Origin: CAYPEL01 sp036479985
GTDB lineage: Bacteria > Pseudomonadota > Gammaproteobacteria > DSM-19610
Direction: 5' to 3'
DNA length: 64,000 nucleotides
Assembly: GCA_965224815.1 (NCBI GenBank)
Contig: CBDDAF010000003.1
Coordinates: forward strand, 2,976,001 to 3,040,000
The notes beneath the pieces are model-generated. The model did not search any database and had not been told where the DNA came from. It saw only the letters and a program-made list of their open reading frames with translations. This document shows positions 9,495-15,914 of the stretch, piece by piece; position 1 is the stretch's first letter; each line of letters starts with the position of its first letter. A program made the position numbers and the translations under genes.

Positions 9495-9806
9495 ATGGTA
9501 GTCGTAGAGACAAGGATATTTACCAGTCTAATAAGTCAGTTAATGGATGACGAGCAGTATCGTGAACTGCAACTGGCGCTGGTTGAAAACCCTAAGCTGG
9601 GTGATTTGATCCCCGGGTCAGGTGGTCTGCGCAAGATACGCTGGAAACTTCCAGGGCAGGGTAAACGAGGCGGTGCTCGGGTGATTTACTACTGGGCGAT
9701 TTCGGCTGATCAGATTCGCATGCTGTATGTCTACGCAAAAAACAGGCAAGTGGATCTGACCAAAGAACAGCTCAAACAACTGCGGCACATTGTTGAGAGG
9801 TGGTGA
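9495..9806 (+). CDS. RelE/HigB-family toxin
   Basis: This 103-aa protein has the pattern of RelE-superfamily toxins encoded ahead of an Xre antitoxin: LIPGSGGLRKIRWKLPGQGKRGGARVIYYW, then LYVYAKNRQVDLTKEQ. In the family these are mRNA interferases acting on the ribosome. The toxin precedes its antitoxin, the HigBA order. The antitoxin ATG is one base after the toxin stop. Alternative toxin chemistry cannot be excluded. Confidence 0.85.
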   Translation: MVVVETRIFTSLISQLMDDEQYRELQLALVENPKLGDLIPGSGGLRKIRWKLPGQGKRGGARVIYYWAISADQIRMLYVYAKNRQVDLTKEQLKQLRHIVERW

Positions 9807-9807
9807 C

Positions 9808-10098
9808 ATGAACGACAAGCTGTTCAACGAATTACTGGAAAGCGTAAAAGAAATGGACGCCATTGCATCCGGTAAAAAAAAGCCATCAAGAGTTACCGAT
9901 TACCCTGAGCCGGTCGTCAGTGCAATTCGTAAAAAAACCGGCCTGTCACAAGACAAGTTTGCCTATCTGATCGGCGTAAAACCCTCAACCCTGCGTAACT
10001 GGGAACAGGGCCGTAGAAAACCCACCGGTCCGGCAAAAGCGTTGTTAAGGATTCTCGAAGTGGATGCAGAATGTGCGATACGTGCATTGCACGAGTAA
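9808..10098 (+). CDS. HigA-type Xre antitoxin
   Basis: A 96-aa helix-turn-helix protein. The HTH is near residues 45-70 (GLSQDKFAYLIGVKPSTLRNWEQGRRKP), followed by PTGPAKALLRILEVD, typical of HigA2/RelB-like Xre antitoxins. The ATG at 9808 is one base after the toxin stop and the toxin's last codons (GAGAGGTGG) serve as its ribosome site. It should neutralise the toxin and repress the pair through the upstream palindromes. Confidence 0.87.
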   Translation: MNDKLFNELLESVKEMDAIASGKKKPSRVTDYPEPVVSAIRKKTGLSQDKFAYLIGVKPSTLRNWEQGRRKPTGPAKALLRILEVDAECAIRALHE

Positions 10099-10119
10099 AA
10101 CTATTCGTCACTACTTATT

Positions 10120-10180
10120 TCGGGGACAGTATATTTATTTCCCGTATCCCACCATTTTAAATAAGTATACTGTCCCTGAA
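10120..10180. repeat. GGGGACAGTAT inverted-repeat element, copy 1
   Basis: About 60 bp with complementary ends: GGGGACAGTATA at the left and AAATAAGTATACTGTCCC at the right. A near-identical copy is at 12637-12699. Such short palindromes resemble elements mobilised in trans by REP-associated Y1 transposases, none of which lies in this window. Confidence 0.8.
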
Positions 10181-10256
10181 AAAATTGAAAGCGGAGCAGC
10201 CCACCTATGAATATTGACTACATTGGGTAACTTGCTTCTCAAGCAGAAAGTCTGAT

Positions 10257-10340
10257 AGATAACGCACTCTAATCAGTTACTCCTGCTGCCATCGCACTCG
10301 CTGGCGTTCCTCCTGCAAACGAATGAGCTTTACGTTATAT
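10257..10340. other. Possible attC-like site (weak)
   Basis: AGATAAC at 10257-10263 and GTTATAT at 10334-10340 are complementary at their cores. They sit about 70 bp apart, as the outer boxes of an integron attC site would, and the segment just before the right box reads GAGCTTTAC. The internal pairing I could find is poor, and no integrase or matching sites at the other modules are present. Confidence 0.22.
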
Positions 10341-10346
10341 CGCTCC

Positions 10347-10389
10347 TTGAAGACCTGTTAATAGGTGCTATAATAAGCCCTATTAACAG
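10347..10389 (+). promoter_or_regulatory. Promoter with overlapping operator of the Phd-ParE pair
   Basis: A -35 TTGAAG (10347-10352) and -10 TATAAT (10369-10374) are separated by 16 bp. The -10 lies in the loop of a perfect 11-bp inverted repeat, CTGTTAATAGG (10355-10365) and CCTATTAACAG (10379-10389). A further half site CCTGTTA is at 10393. Repressor binding here would block the polymerase. Confidence 0.72.
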
Positions 10390-10411
10390 TACCTGTTAGG
10401 AGTACATTTGT

Positions 10412-10684
10412 ATGAAAACCAAGTTTTCTCAAGACGTCATCCCGCTATCCGACCTAAAAGTTAATCCTGGCAAGGTTGTGAATCAGGCCAAAGATACTCA
10501 CCGGCCAATACTTGTAACAAGTAGAGGGCGTGGAGTGGCTGTAGTTCAAGGATTAGAGGACTACGAAAATTTACAAGAAGAGCATGCTTTTATGAAGGCA
10601 GTTACCCAAGGCTTGATGGAAATTAAGGAGGGTAAAGAGCAATACCTGAGCGATGTAAAAAAGAAATTAGGTATTAAAACTTGA
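10412..10684 (+). CDS. Phd/YefM-family antitoxin
   Basis: A 90-aa protein with the Phd/YefM N-terminal fold (VIPLSDLKVNPGKVVNQAKDTHRPILVTSRGRGVAVVQGLEDYENLQEE, read in segments). It is followed by a charged helical tail that would wrap the toxin. TAGGAG at 10397-10402 precedes the ATG. The stop overlaps the toxin start. By family it binds the palindrome in its own promoter and neutralises the ParE partner. Confidence 0.9.
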   Translation: MKTKFSQDVIPLSDLKVNPGKVVNQAKDTHRPILVTSRGRGVAVVQGLEDYENLQEEHAFMKAVTQGLMEIKEGKEQYLSDVKKKLGIKT

Positions 10685-10992
10685 AGATATTTGTATCTGA
10701 TTCTGCACTGGATGATCTGGAGGCAATAATCGCGTACTACCTGGATGAAGGCGTTCCTCATATTGGAGAAGAATTTGTTTCTGAAATAATTAGGCGTATC
10801 GAAACTATTCCCGACAACCCGGAAATCGGTAGGAAAGTTCCTGAGTTCAATGTGACAAGAGTTCGTGAACTCATTCACGGCCCGTTTAGAGTTGTTTATT
10901 TAACGGAAGTAAAATCTATTCACGTTGTCAGAATATGGCGGAGCGAGAGATTGCTAAGATTAGAAAATACTCCAGGCGAAAGTGAAATATGA
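10681..10992 (+). CDS. ParE/RelE-family toxin
   Basis: This 103-aa RelE/ParE-superfamily protein (SDSALDDLEAIIAYYLDEG at the N-terminus, IPDNPEIGRKVPEF and LIHGPFRVVYLTE in the core, VVRIWRSERLL near the end) starts at a TTG overlapping the antitoxin stop by 4 bp. The Phd-type partner and the helical N-terminus favour ParE. Whether the target is gyrase or ribosome-bound mRNA cannot be told from sequence. Confidence 0.88.
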   Translation: MKIFVSDSALDDLEAIIAYYLDEGVPHIGEEFVSEIIRRIETIPDNPEIGRKVPEFNVTRVRELIHGPFRVVYLTEVKSIHVVRIWRSERLLRLENTPGESEI

Positions 10993-11012
10993 CCATTAGG
11001 TTAACAGTGTAA

Positions 11013-11074
11013 AAACAGGGGTCAGATCCTAGTTTCCGCTAATATTAGAAGTAACTAGGATCTGACCCCTGTTT
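11013..11074. repeat. Perfect 22-bp inverted repeat element (GGGGTCAGATCC type)
   Basis: AAACAGGGGTCAGATCCTAG at 11013 onward (22-bp arm) is matched exactly in reverse complement at 11053-11074, with an 18-bp loop. It contains the same GGGGTCAGA core as the repeats in the Rhs/IS region. It may also act as a terminator for the ParE gene. Confidence 0.85.
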
Positions 11075-11100
11075 AGTTCATCCATCTCAGTTTATCGGCC

Positions 11101-11131
11101 AATTTGCAAATTATAACGTATTTGCTATAAT
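11101..11131 (+). promoter_or_regulatory. Promoter with palindromic operator, third toxin-antitoxin pair; probable leaderless transcript
   Basis: A -35 TTTGCA (11103-11108), 17-bp spacer and -10 TATAAT (11126-11131) lie only 6 bp before the toxin ATG at 11138, leaving essentially no leader. AATTTGCAAATT (11101-11112) is a perfect palindrome, and GCAAAT (11106) repeats inverted as ATTTGC (11120). Confidence 0.65.
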
Positions 11132-11137
11132 TCAGAA

Positions 11138-11470
11138 ATGAGGGAAAAGGACTTGCTATGGAGAGGCAGCAGTTACAAGGACTTGCTGTCCTTTCCGGAT
11201 GAGGCGCGCAGGGAAGCTGGTTATCAACTTGGTTTTATTCAACTGGGTTTTGAGCCATCAGACTGGAAGCCTATGAGCAGTATTGGCCTGGGTGTGAAGG
11301 AAATTCGGATTCACGTTAAGGGCGAATTCCGGGTTCTTTACATTGCTAAGTACAAAGAGATGATTTATGTGCTTCATGCCTTCCAGAAGAAATCCCAGAA
11401 GACGCGGAACAGAGATATGGATATTGCTAAAACGCGTTTACGTGAACTGCAACAAGAGAGCAAGACATGA
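11138..11470 (+). CDS. HigB/Gp49-like (RelE-superfamily) toxin
   Basis: A 110-aa protein with the features of phage-derived Gp49-like HigB toxins: LLWRGSSYKDLLSFPDEARREAGYQLGFIQLGFEPSDWKPM, then GVKEIRIHVKGEFRVLYIAKY and VLHAFQKKSQKT near the end. The family cuts mRNA at the ribosome. The predicted transcript is leaderless. The next gene overlaps by 4 bp and encodes the matching antitoxin. Confidence 0.9.
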   Translation: MREKDLLWRGSSYKDLLSFPDEARREAGYQLGFIQLGFEPSDWKPMSSIGLGVKEIRIHVKGEFRVLYIAKYKEMIYVLHAFQKKSQKTRNRDMDIAKTRLRELQQESKT

Positions 11471-11757
11471 GTAACACGCATGTTACACCAGCAGGCGGAA
11501 ATATTTTTGAAGACTTGAAAATACCCGATGCTGAAAATGAAAAGCTACGTTTGAACCTCCTCGCGGCGATCAGGGAATGGGTTGACAGCTCCGGTCTGAC
11601 GCAGACCGAAGCGGCCACTGCAATGGGCGTTAAGCAGCCAACTTTGAACGATGCTATCAAGGGCCGGTATCACAAGTTCACTATTGATCGTTTAGTGAGA
11701 ATGCTTTCCTGTGTAGGGAAGCAGATTAATATTACTGTCACGGATACAGCTGCATAA
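11467..11757 (+). CDS. Xre-family antitoxin (HTH_37 type)
   Basis: A 96-aa protein with an HTH at about residues 40-75 (SGLTQTEAATAMGVKQPTLNDAIKGRYHKFTIDRLVRMLSCVG, read in segments) and a short C-terminal strand (QINITVTDTAA). This is the standard partner of Gp49-like toxins. The start overlaps the toxin stop (ATGA). It is expected to bind the palindromes at 11101-11125. Confidence 0.9.
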   Translation: MSNTHVTPAGGNIFEDLKIPDAENEKLRLNLLAAIREWVDSSGLTQTEAATAMGVKQPTLNDAIKGRYHKFTIDRLVRMLSCVGKQINITVTDTAA

Positions 11758-11940
11758 AGAAATTCAAAGAGTCAGATACTTGAAACATTTAATTCACAGG
11801 CGCACTCATGAATTTCAAGTGCTCTGACTTCTTGAAAGTACCTTTACTGACGTTCACCCGGGCCGGGTGCCGGGTCTTGCAATCACGCATGGACAACCCT
11901 GCTTTCTTAGCTAGTGCAACTAAATATTTATTACAACCGT

Positions 11941-12147
11941 TTATAGGCGATGCAAGCCCGGTAAGCGAACAACGTAGGTCGTCCAGTAGGGAATGGTGGC
12001 GTTGCCATCCACTGCATCCAGCCGTAGACCTTCGCGGTCTTCAAGCACTTCCCAAACATTTTTATAGTCATCGATCCAGCGTTCGTGTACATGAGCTTCA
12101 GCTTTGTTGAGTACTTCGGCAATACTGTTTTCGATAGGATGTGTCAT
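11941..12147 (-). CDS. Hypothetical 68-aa protein downstream of DsrC-like gene
   Basis: I do not recognise this protein. The ATG at 12147 has a strong AGGAGGCAACC ribosome site and lies 37 bp after the DsrC-like stop on the same strand, so the two are probably co-transcribed. The sequence is acidic and mostly helical (IENSIAEVLNKAEAHVHERWIDDYKNVWEVLED), with a hydrophobic, aromatic end (IPYWTTYVVRLPGLHRL). It has no cysteine. A longer frame reaches 12396, but that part overlaps the DsrC-like gene and lacks a ribosome site. Confidence 0.5.
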   Translation of the reverse strand: MTHPIENSIAEVLNKAEAHVHERWIDDYKNVWEVLEDREGLRLDAVDGNATIPYWTTYVVRLPGLHRL

Positions 12148-12184
12148 GGTTGCCTCCTGATGGAATTGATAAGCCTGCATGCCA

Positions 12185-12550
12185 TTACATAACGCTGCCA
12201 AATCCTCTATTTTCACTGCTGGCCGGTTGTACAAGGCCAGCAAGACGACAGCCTTGTGCAACGGGGCCCCCAGGTAATAACTCGTACAGATACTTGAGTC
12301 CTCCCCGCGAATGGAAACTTTCTTCCAGCGCGTCATGTAATTCACGCCCATGAAAAGTCGGTGAATCGTTTGTGGAAAAATATTCCTGCAATGCACGGAT
12401 TACATCAAGATGTTCTTCATTGAGGACAAGACCTTCGTGTGATGCAATGGATTTAGCGGCATCCGGCGTCCAGTCTACTGGGGAAAATGGAAAATCTGCT
12501 CCGGAATGATGTTGATCCGGCTGCAAGTTTTCTGTTGACGTCTGGTTCAT
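12185..12550 (-). CDS. DsrC/TusE-family sulfur-carrier-like protein lacking the C-terminal cysteine
   Basis: A 121-aa member of the DsrC/TusE family: DWTPDAAKSIASHEGLVLNEEHLDVIRALQEYF, then LYELLPGGPVAQGCRLAGLVQP, matching the family's LFPxGPxxQAxKLAGLPKP end. DsrC has two reactive cysteines in its C-terminal arm and TusE has only the penultimate one. Here the upstream cysteine (QGCRLAG) remains, but the expected GCV ending is replaced by ASSENRGFGSVM. Sulfur relay in the usual way is therefore doubtful. A regulatory, RspA-like role is possible. A GGAGG precedes the ATG at 12550. It sits in an accessory region, away from dsr or tus genes. Confidence 0.82.
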   Translation of the reverse strand: MNQTSTENLQPDQHHSGADFPFSPVDWTPDAAKSIASHEGLVLNEEHLDVIRALQEYFSTNDSPTFHGRELHDALEESFHSRGGLKYLYELLPGGPVAQGCRLAGLVQPASSENRGFGSVM

Positions 12551-12636
12551 AAAACCTCCACATCGTTATTATTTAATACCAGTATTAAGCCTAGACCAGA
12601 ATCTCACTATTGTCTCTATGTCACATCGATTGGAAT

Positions 12637-12699
12637 TCCGGGGACAGTATACTTATTTCCCGTATCTAACCATTTTAAATAAGTATACTGTCCCTGAAA
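12637..12699. repeat. GGGGACAGTAT inverted-repeat element, copy 2
   Basis: A near-identical copy of 10120-10180 in the same orientation: GGGGACAGTATACTTATTT at the left and AAATAAGTATACTGTCCC at the right. The TA array and the DsrC-like gene lie between the copies. Confidence 0.82.
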
Positions 12700-12747
12700 T
12701 TAGCCGGAGTTTTGTCGACGGGAACTAGAGTGTCTTAGTTTATCTAG

Positions 12748-12969
12748 CTAAGACTTGTTGTAAATCACCGGTATTGTACCTTTCCATTTCGTCCACGTTT
12801 CCTGGTCTGTAATCAGAACCGCCATGAAGTGTCCCACGTTTATTCTGCTGGTAGTGCCTACATCAAAAATTGCGCTTCTAGTGGGTGAAGGGTGTATTTC
12901 ATATTCAGACGCTTCATTTTCAATTGACTGCCCCGTTGCACCACTTGCACCAGCAACAAGTGTTGTCAT
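12748..12969 (-). pseudogene. Internally deleted NAD(P)-binding (NmrA/SDR-like) protein remnant
   Basis: The 73-aa frame starts at an ATG with GGGAGAAT upstream. It begins with a dinucleotide-binding motif (TTLVAGASGATGQ) and ends with what looks like the C-terminus of the same family (SRINVGHFMAVLITDQETWTKWKGTIPVIYN). The whole Rossmann body, roughly 130 residues, is missing between them. The likely explanation is an in-frame internal deletion. It cannot form a complete NAD(P) site. Confidence 0.7.
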
Positions 12970-13268
12970 CAATATTCTCCCTTTATAAGCAAGATAGGTC
13001 TGCAAAGAATATTGAATAAAAAAGCAGCGATCAAGCGTAACAATTTTGGATTAAATGCACTTTATTTATTACTACTGAATTCTGCTGTTCGGCGATGCTG
13101 TATCACCTTAAACATTTGATGATTACGCCATAGATTATTGAGGTTCGCAATTTATTAAGGTCGCAATAAAAACATAACTCATTGTTTTTTATAGATTACA
13201 AAGATTGGCACAGAATGTGGAATGAGAGGGTTGCACTGCCTACTTATACATCCAATCAGGAGTCACCT

Positions 13269-14276
13269 ATGTTGAACAATCTCGTAAATCCAGTAAACAA
13301 GATAGTGCTTGCCACGGCCCTTGTGATGGGTCTAACCACTGGCATTCACGCAGCTAGTGAAACGGCATCAGCTTCTAAATCGGTTCCACAACAAAGCTAT
13401 GTAGCGACACAGACACAACATAAAACCGTTAACGTCAATAGCGTTGACATATTTTATCGTGAGGCGGGACCTGCCAATGCGCCGACCATTTTATTGCTGC
13501 ATGGTTTCCCGACTTCGTCGCACATGTTCCGAAATCTGATCCCTGCATTGTCGGACCGCTTTCATGTCATTGCACCGGATTACCCCGGTTTTGGTAACAG
13601 TGCTATGCCGAGTGTCGATGCGTTCGATTACACCTTTGATAATCTGGCGACTGTCATGGAAGGTTTTATCCAGAAAGTCGGGCTGAAACACTACAGCCTG
13701 TACCTTATGGATTACGGTGCACCGATTGGTTATCGCTTGGCGGTGAATCATCCTGAACGTGTGGATGCGTTGATTGTCCAGAACGGAAATGCCTATACCG
13801 AAGGGCTACGCGAGTTTTGGGATCCCATCCGTACGTATTGGAAAGACCGGACGCCTGAGAATGCAAAACCACTCGCTGGATTCATCGCACCTGATGGTGT
13901 GAAGTGGCAGTACACACACGGTGTCAGAAATGCAGCGGCGATCAGTCCGGATAACTGGAATGTTGATCTGCGTCACTTGACGCGTGAAGGTAATCCCGCC
14001 ATTCAGTTAGCGTTGTTCTACGACTATCAGAATAACGTGCCGCACTATCCGGCATGGCAGGCTTACTTCCGTAAACATCAGCCACCGACTCTGATTGTCT
14101 GGGGAAAGAATGACTTTATCTTTCCGGCAGAAGGCGCGTATCCCTACAAGCGTGACCTCAAGAACCTTGAGTTTCATTTGCTGGATACCGGTCACTTTGC
14201 ACTTGAAGAAGAGGGCGATCAGATCGCCAGCCTGATTCGAAATTTCCTGAACGTTCAAATCGCAACCCGATTTTAA
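13269..14276 (+). CDS. Exported alpha/beta hydrolase (epoxide hydrolase/haloalkane dehalogenase-like)
   Basis: The 335-aa product starts at 13269, chosen for CAGGAG just upstream and a clear signal peptide (KIVLATALVMGLTTGIHAA). The alpha/beta hydrolase domain follows: the oxyanion region HGFPTSSHMFRNLIP, APDYPGFGNS, a nucleophile elbow LMDYGAPIGYRLA with Asp instead of Ser, WGKNDFIFP for the acid region, and the catalytic His in DTGHFALEE. An Asp nucleophile is typical of epoxide hydrolases and haloalkane dehalogenases. The substrate is unknown and the enzyme would act in the periplasm. A stem-loop follows the stop. Confidence 0.85.
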   Translation: MLNNLVNPVNKIVLATALVMGLTTGIHAASETASASKSVPQQSYVATQTQHKTVNVNSVDIFYREAGPANAPTILLLHGFPTSSHMFRNLIPALSDRFHVIAPDYPGFGNSAMPSVDAFDYTFDNLATVMEGFIQKVGLKHYSLYLMDYGAPIGYRLAVNHPERVDALIVQNGNAYTEGLREFWDPIRTYWKDRTPENAKPLAGFIAPDGVKWQYTHGVRNAAAISPDNWNVDLRHLTREGNPAIQLALFYDYQNNVPHYPAWQAYFRKHQPPTLIVWGKNDFIFPAEGAYPYKRDLKNLEFHLLDTGHFALEEEGDQIASLIRNFLNVQIATRF

Positions 14277-14282
14277 GGTAAA

Positions 14283-14316
14283 CCCATCATCTGCTGCGTG
14301 TTTGGCAGGTGATGGG
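14283..14316 (+). terminator. Stem-loop after the hydrolase gene
   Basis: CCCATCATCTGC (14283-14294) pairs with GCAGGTGATGGG (14305-14316) with one G-T pair and a 10-base loop. There is no U-tract after it, so termination is uncertain. It may stabilise the transcript end. Confidence 0.45.
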
Positions 14317-14357
14317 GCATTCATCGGGTAAAGAGAGTTGTAACGAGGAGAAACGCC

Positions 14358-14945
14358 ATGAAACTTTATAGATTAGCTTTTATTTTATGTCTGTTGCCAG
14401 TAACGGTATTGGCTATGAGCAATGATCCGGTTGATGTTATCCGTACCACGACTGAGCGTATTCTCACCGAACTTGAAAAGGCGCCTGGCATCAAATCAGA
14501 TCCAGCCAAGTTACAAATTCTGGTTGAGGTTAATGTCTTGCCCAGTATTGATTTTACCCGCTTGTCCAGTTTAACGCTCGGAAAACACTGGCGTACTGCT
14601 ACTCCAGAGCAACGAATAAAATTTACTGAAGGTTTTCGGAAGCTGTTGGTTAAAACTTATGCAACATCTCTGTCGGAGTACACAGGTCAGACTGTCGAAT
14701 ACAGGTTGTTAAATGTCACAGCGGACGGAAGGCGCGCGACAGTCCGCACATTACTCAAACAGTCTGACGGTACCCCGGTTATTGTTGACTACAGGCTGCA
14801 TTTTACTGATGACGACTGGAAGATCTATGACGTCAGCATCGAAGGAGTCAGCATGGCGATTAATTACCGATCTAGTTTTAGTCATGAGATTAATAAGCAT
14901 GGATTGGATGGCTTGATACGACAGCTCGCCAGCCGTAGTCAATGA
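14358..14945 (+). CDS. mlaC: MlaC/Ttg2D-family periplasmic phospholipid-binding protein
   Basis: This 195-aa protein has a signal peptide (RLAFILCLLPVTVLA) and the MlaC fold signatures: PVDVIRTTTERILTELEK, VLPSIDFTRLSSLTLGKHWRTATPEQRIKFTEGFRKLLVKTYATSL and WKIYDVSIEGVSMAINYRSSF. The family carries phospholipids between the outer-membrane MlaA and the inner-membrane MlaFEDB transporter. None of those partners is here, so this is an orphan or part of a divergent set with the small membrane proteins downstream. AACGAGGAG precedes the ATG. Confidence 0.88.
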   Translation: MKLYRLAFILCLLPVTVLAMSNDPVDVIRTTTERILTELEKAPGIKSDPAKLQILVEVNVLPSIDFTRLSSLTLGKHWRTATPEQRIKFTEGFRKLLVKTYATSLSEYTGQTVEYRLLNVTADGRRATVRTLLKQSDGTPVIVDYRLHFTDDDWKIYDVSIEGVSMAINYRSSFSHEINKHGLDGLIRQLASRSQ

Positions 14946-14971
14946 TATTCATCTAACTTTGAGGTGAGAAA

Positions 14972-15122
14972 ATGGATACACAAGCTATATTCGGACTGCA
15001 GTTTCTAATCAGCCTGGTGCATTCCGACATTTCTTGTGCCATTGCTTTTAGTAACACACATTGTGATCTTTATACGGCTGCTTAATCCAGTATCAGCATT
15101 GAAGCCAATCACTGACAGTTAA
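14972..15122 (+). pseudogene. Degraded small membrane-protein gene
   Basis: An ATG with GAGGTGAG upstream opens MDTQAIFGLQFLISLV. The start resembles a larger multi-helix membrane protein often found with such genes. The frame then loses sense. Other frames carry AFRHFL and VTHIVIFIRLLNP, which look like later membrane segments of one parent gene. A deletion plus frameshift is the simplest reading. The parent family was not confirmed. Confidence 0.4.
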
Positions 15123-15138
15123 TCACAGGAGAACCCTC

Positions 15139-15282
15139 ATGATTTTCGACAACCTGACAATCATTGGAATATTTATTTCGATTGCTATTCTGGTCTATTT
15201 AGCTATGGCCTGTAGACACAACAGATGCCGAGTTGGGCATTATGATAAAGAAATGCCGTGGGGTGAGAGTCATTCATCATAA
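15139..15282 (+). CDS. Small single-pass membrane protein (47 aa)
   Basis: The frame MIFDNLTIIGIFISIAILVY... has one N-terminal membrane helix (residues 6-24) and a cytoplasmic or periplasmic tail with two cysteines and histidines (CRHNRCRVGHYDKEMPWGE). A good AGGAGAA site is 5 bases upstream of the ATG. Its function is unknown. It lies in the mlaC transcription direction and could belong to that unit. Confidence 0.5.
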   Translation: MIFDNLTIIGIFISIAILVYLAMACRHNRCRVGHYDKEMPWGESHSS

Positions 15283-15356
15283 ATAAAATAGGCGTGTGAA
15301 GCCATTCTGGAATATAATGATTACTGTCAGATTGACCATTAATAGATGACACATTC

Positions 15357-15905
15357 ATGCCAGAAATCTTTGTCAGTATAGGGAGTAGTCTCCAGCGCGA
15401 GAATAATGTGCAGGCCGCGTTAAAGGCGCTGCGCAAGCGCTATGGAAGAATTTGCTACTCTTCTGTTTACAAAACCGAGGCAGTTGGTTTTGAAGGCGAC
15501 TATTTTTTTAATCTGGTGGTCAGTTTCGAGTCAAATGATGATCCTCAAAGTTTAAAACGTTTTTTTCGCTCAGTCGAAGACAATCAGGGCAGGATGCGCG
15601 ACGGAAAAATGCCTGGGCCTTGCTCACTGGATCTGGATTTACTTTTGTATGGTGACAGCATTATCGAAAAACCAGAATTGAAGTTGCCTAGAGAGGATGT
15701 GCTTAAGCATGCCTTTGTTCTGGAACCGCTTGCCGAGTTATCACCAGAACATTGTTATCCTGGTACTGGATATACCTACCGTGAATTATGGAGTAAGTAT
15801 TATCTTCAACACGGCACAAGATGCCTTGCAAAATTGAGTTGGGATCCGCTGGGGAAGTCTTGTTTACAACGGTGGTGTTATCCAGACTATACGCTGGCAA
15901 TTTAG
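15357..15905 (+). CDS. folK: 2-amino-4-hydroxy-6-hydroxymethyldihydropteridine pyrophosphokinase-like (HPPK)
   Basis: A 182-aa HPPK-family protein that transfers pyrophosphate from ATP to the hydroxymethylpterin, the step before dihydropteroate synthase. Seen are SIGSSLQRENNVQAALKAL (N-terminal loop), SSVYKTEAVGFEGDYFFNLVVSF (family YxTxPxG...FLN), and GPCSLDLDLLLYGD (family GPRxLDLDxLLYG). ELKLPRED and AFVLEPLAELSPE (family PHPxxxxRxFVLxPLxEIxP) follow, with K for H. The changes at the RTLD and PHP motifs and an extended C-terminus suggest a divergent paralogue. Given the H4MPT genes nearby, it could serve methanopterin rather than folate, which is an inference. Confidence 0.82.
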   Translation: MPEIFVSIGSSLQRENNVQAALKALRKRYGRICYSSVYKTEAVGFEGDYFFNLVVSFESNDDPQSLKRFFRSVEDNQGRMRDGKMPGPCSLDLDLLLYGDSIIEKPELKLPREDVLKHAFVLEPLAELSPEHCYPGTGYTYRELWSKYYLQHGTRCLAKLSWDPLGKSCLQRWCYPDYTLAI

Positions 15906-15914
15906 ACTGGTTAG

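Larger units (their letters stand above)
10099..10411. other. Intergenic stretch between toxin-antitoxin modules
   Basis: No gene is seen in these 313 bp. They hold an inverted-repeat element (10120-10180), a weak attC-like segment (10257-10340) and the promoter/operator of the next module (10347-10389), each listed separately. Confidence 0.7.

Noticed and set aside
11941..12396. 151-aa minus-strand frame covering the DsrC-like gene end
   Set aside because: Its first half overlaps the DsrC-like gene in another frame and has no ribosome site. Only the last 68 codons, with AGGAGG before an ATG, are kept as a gene.
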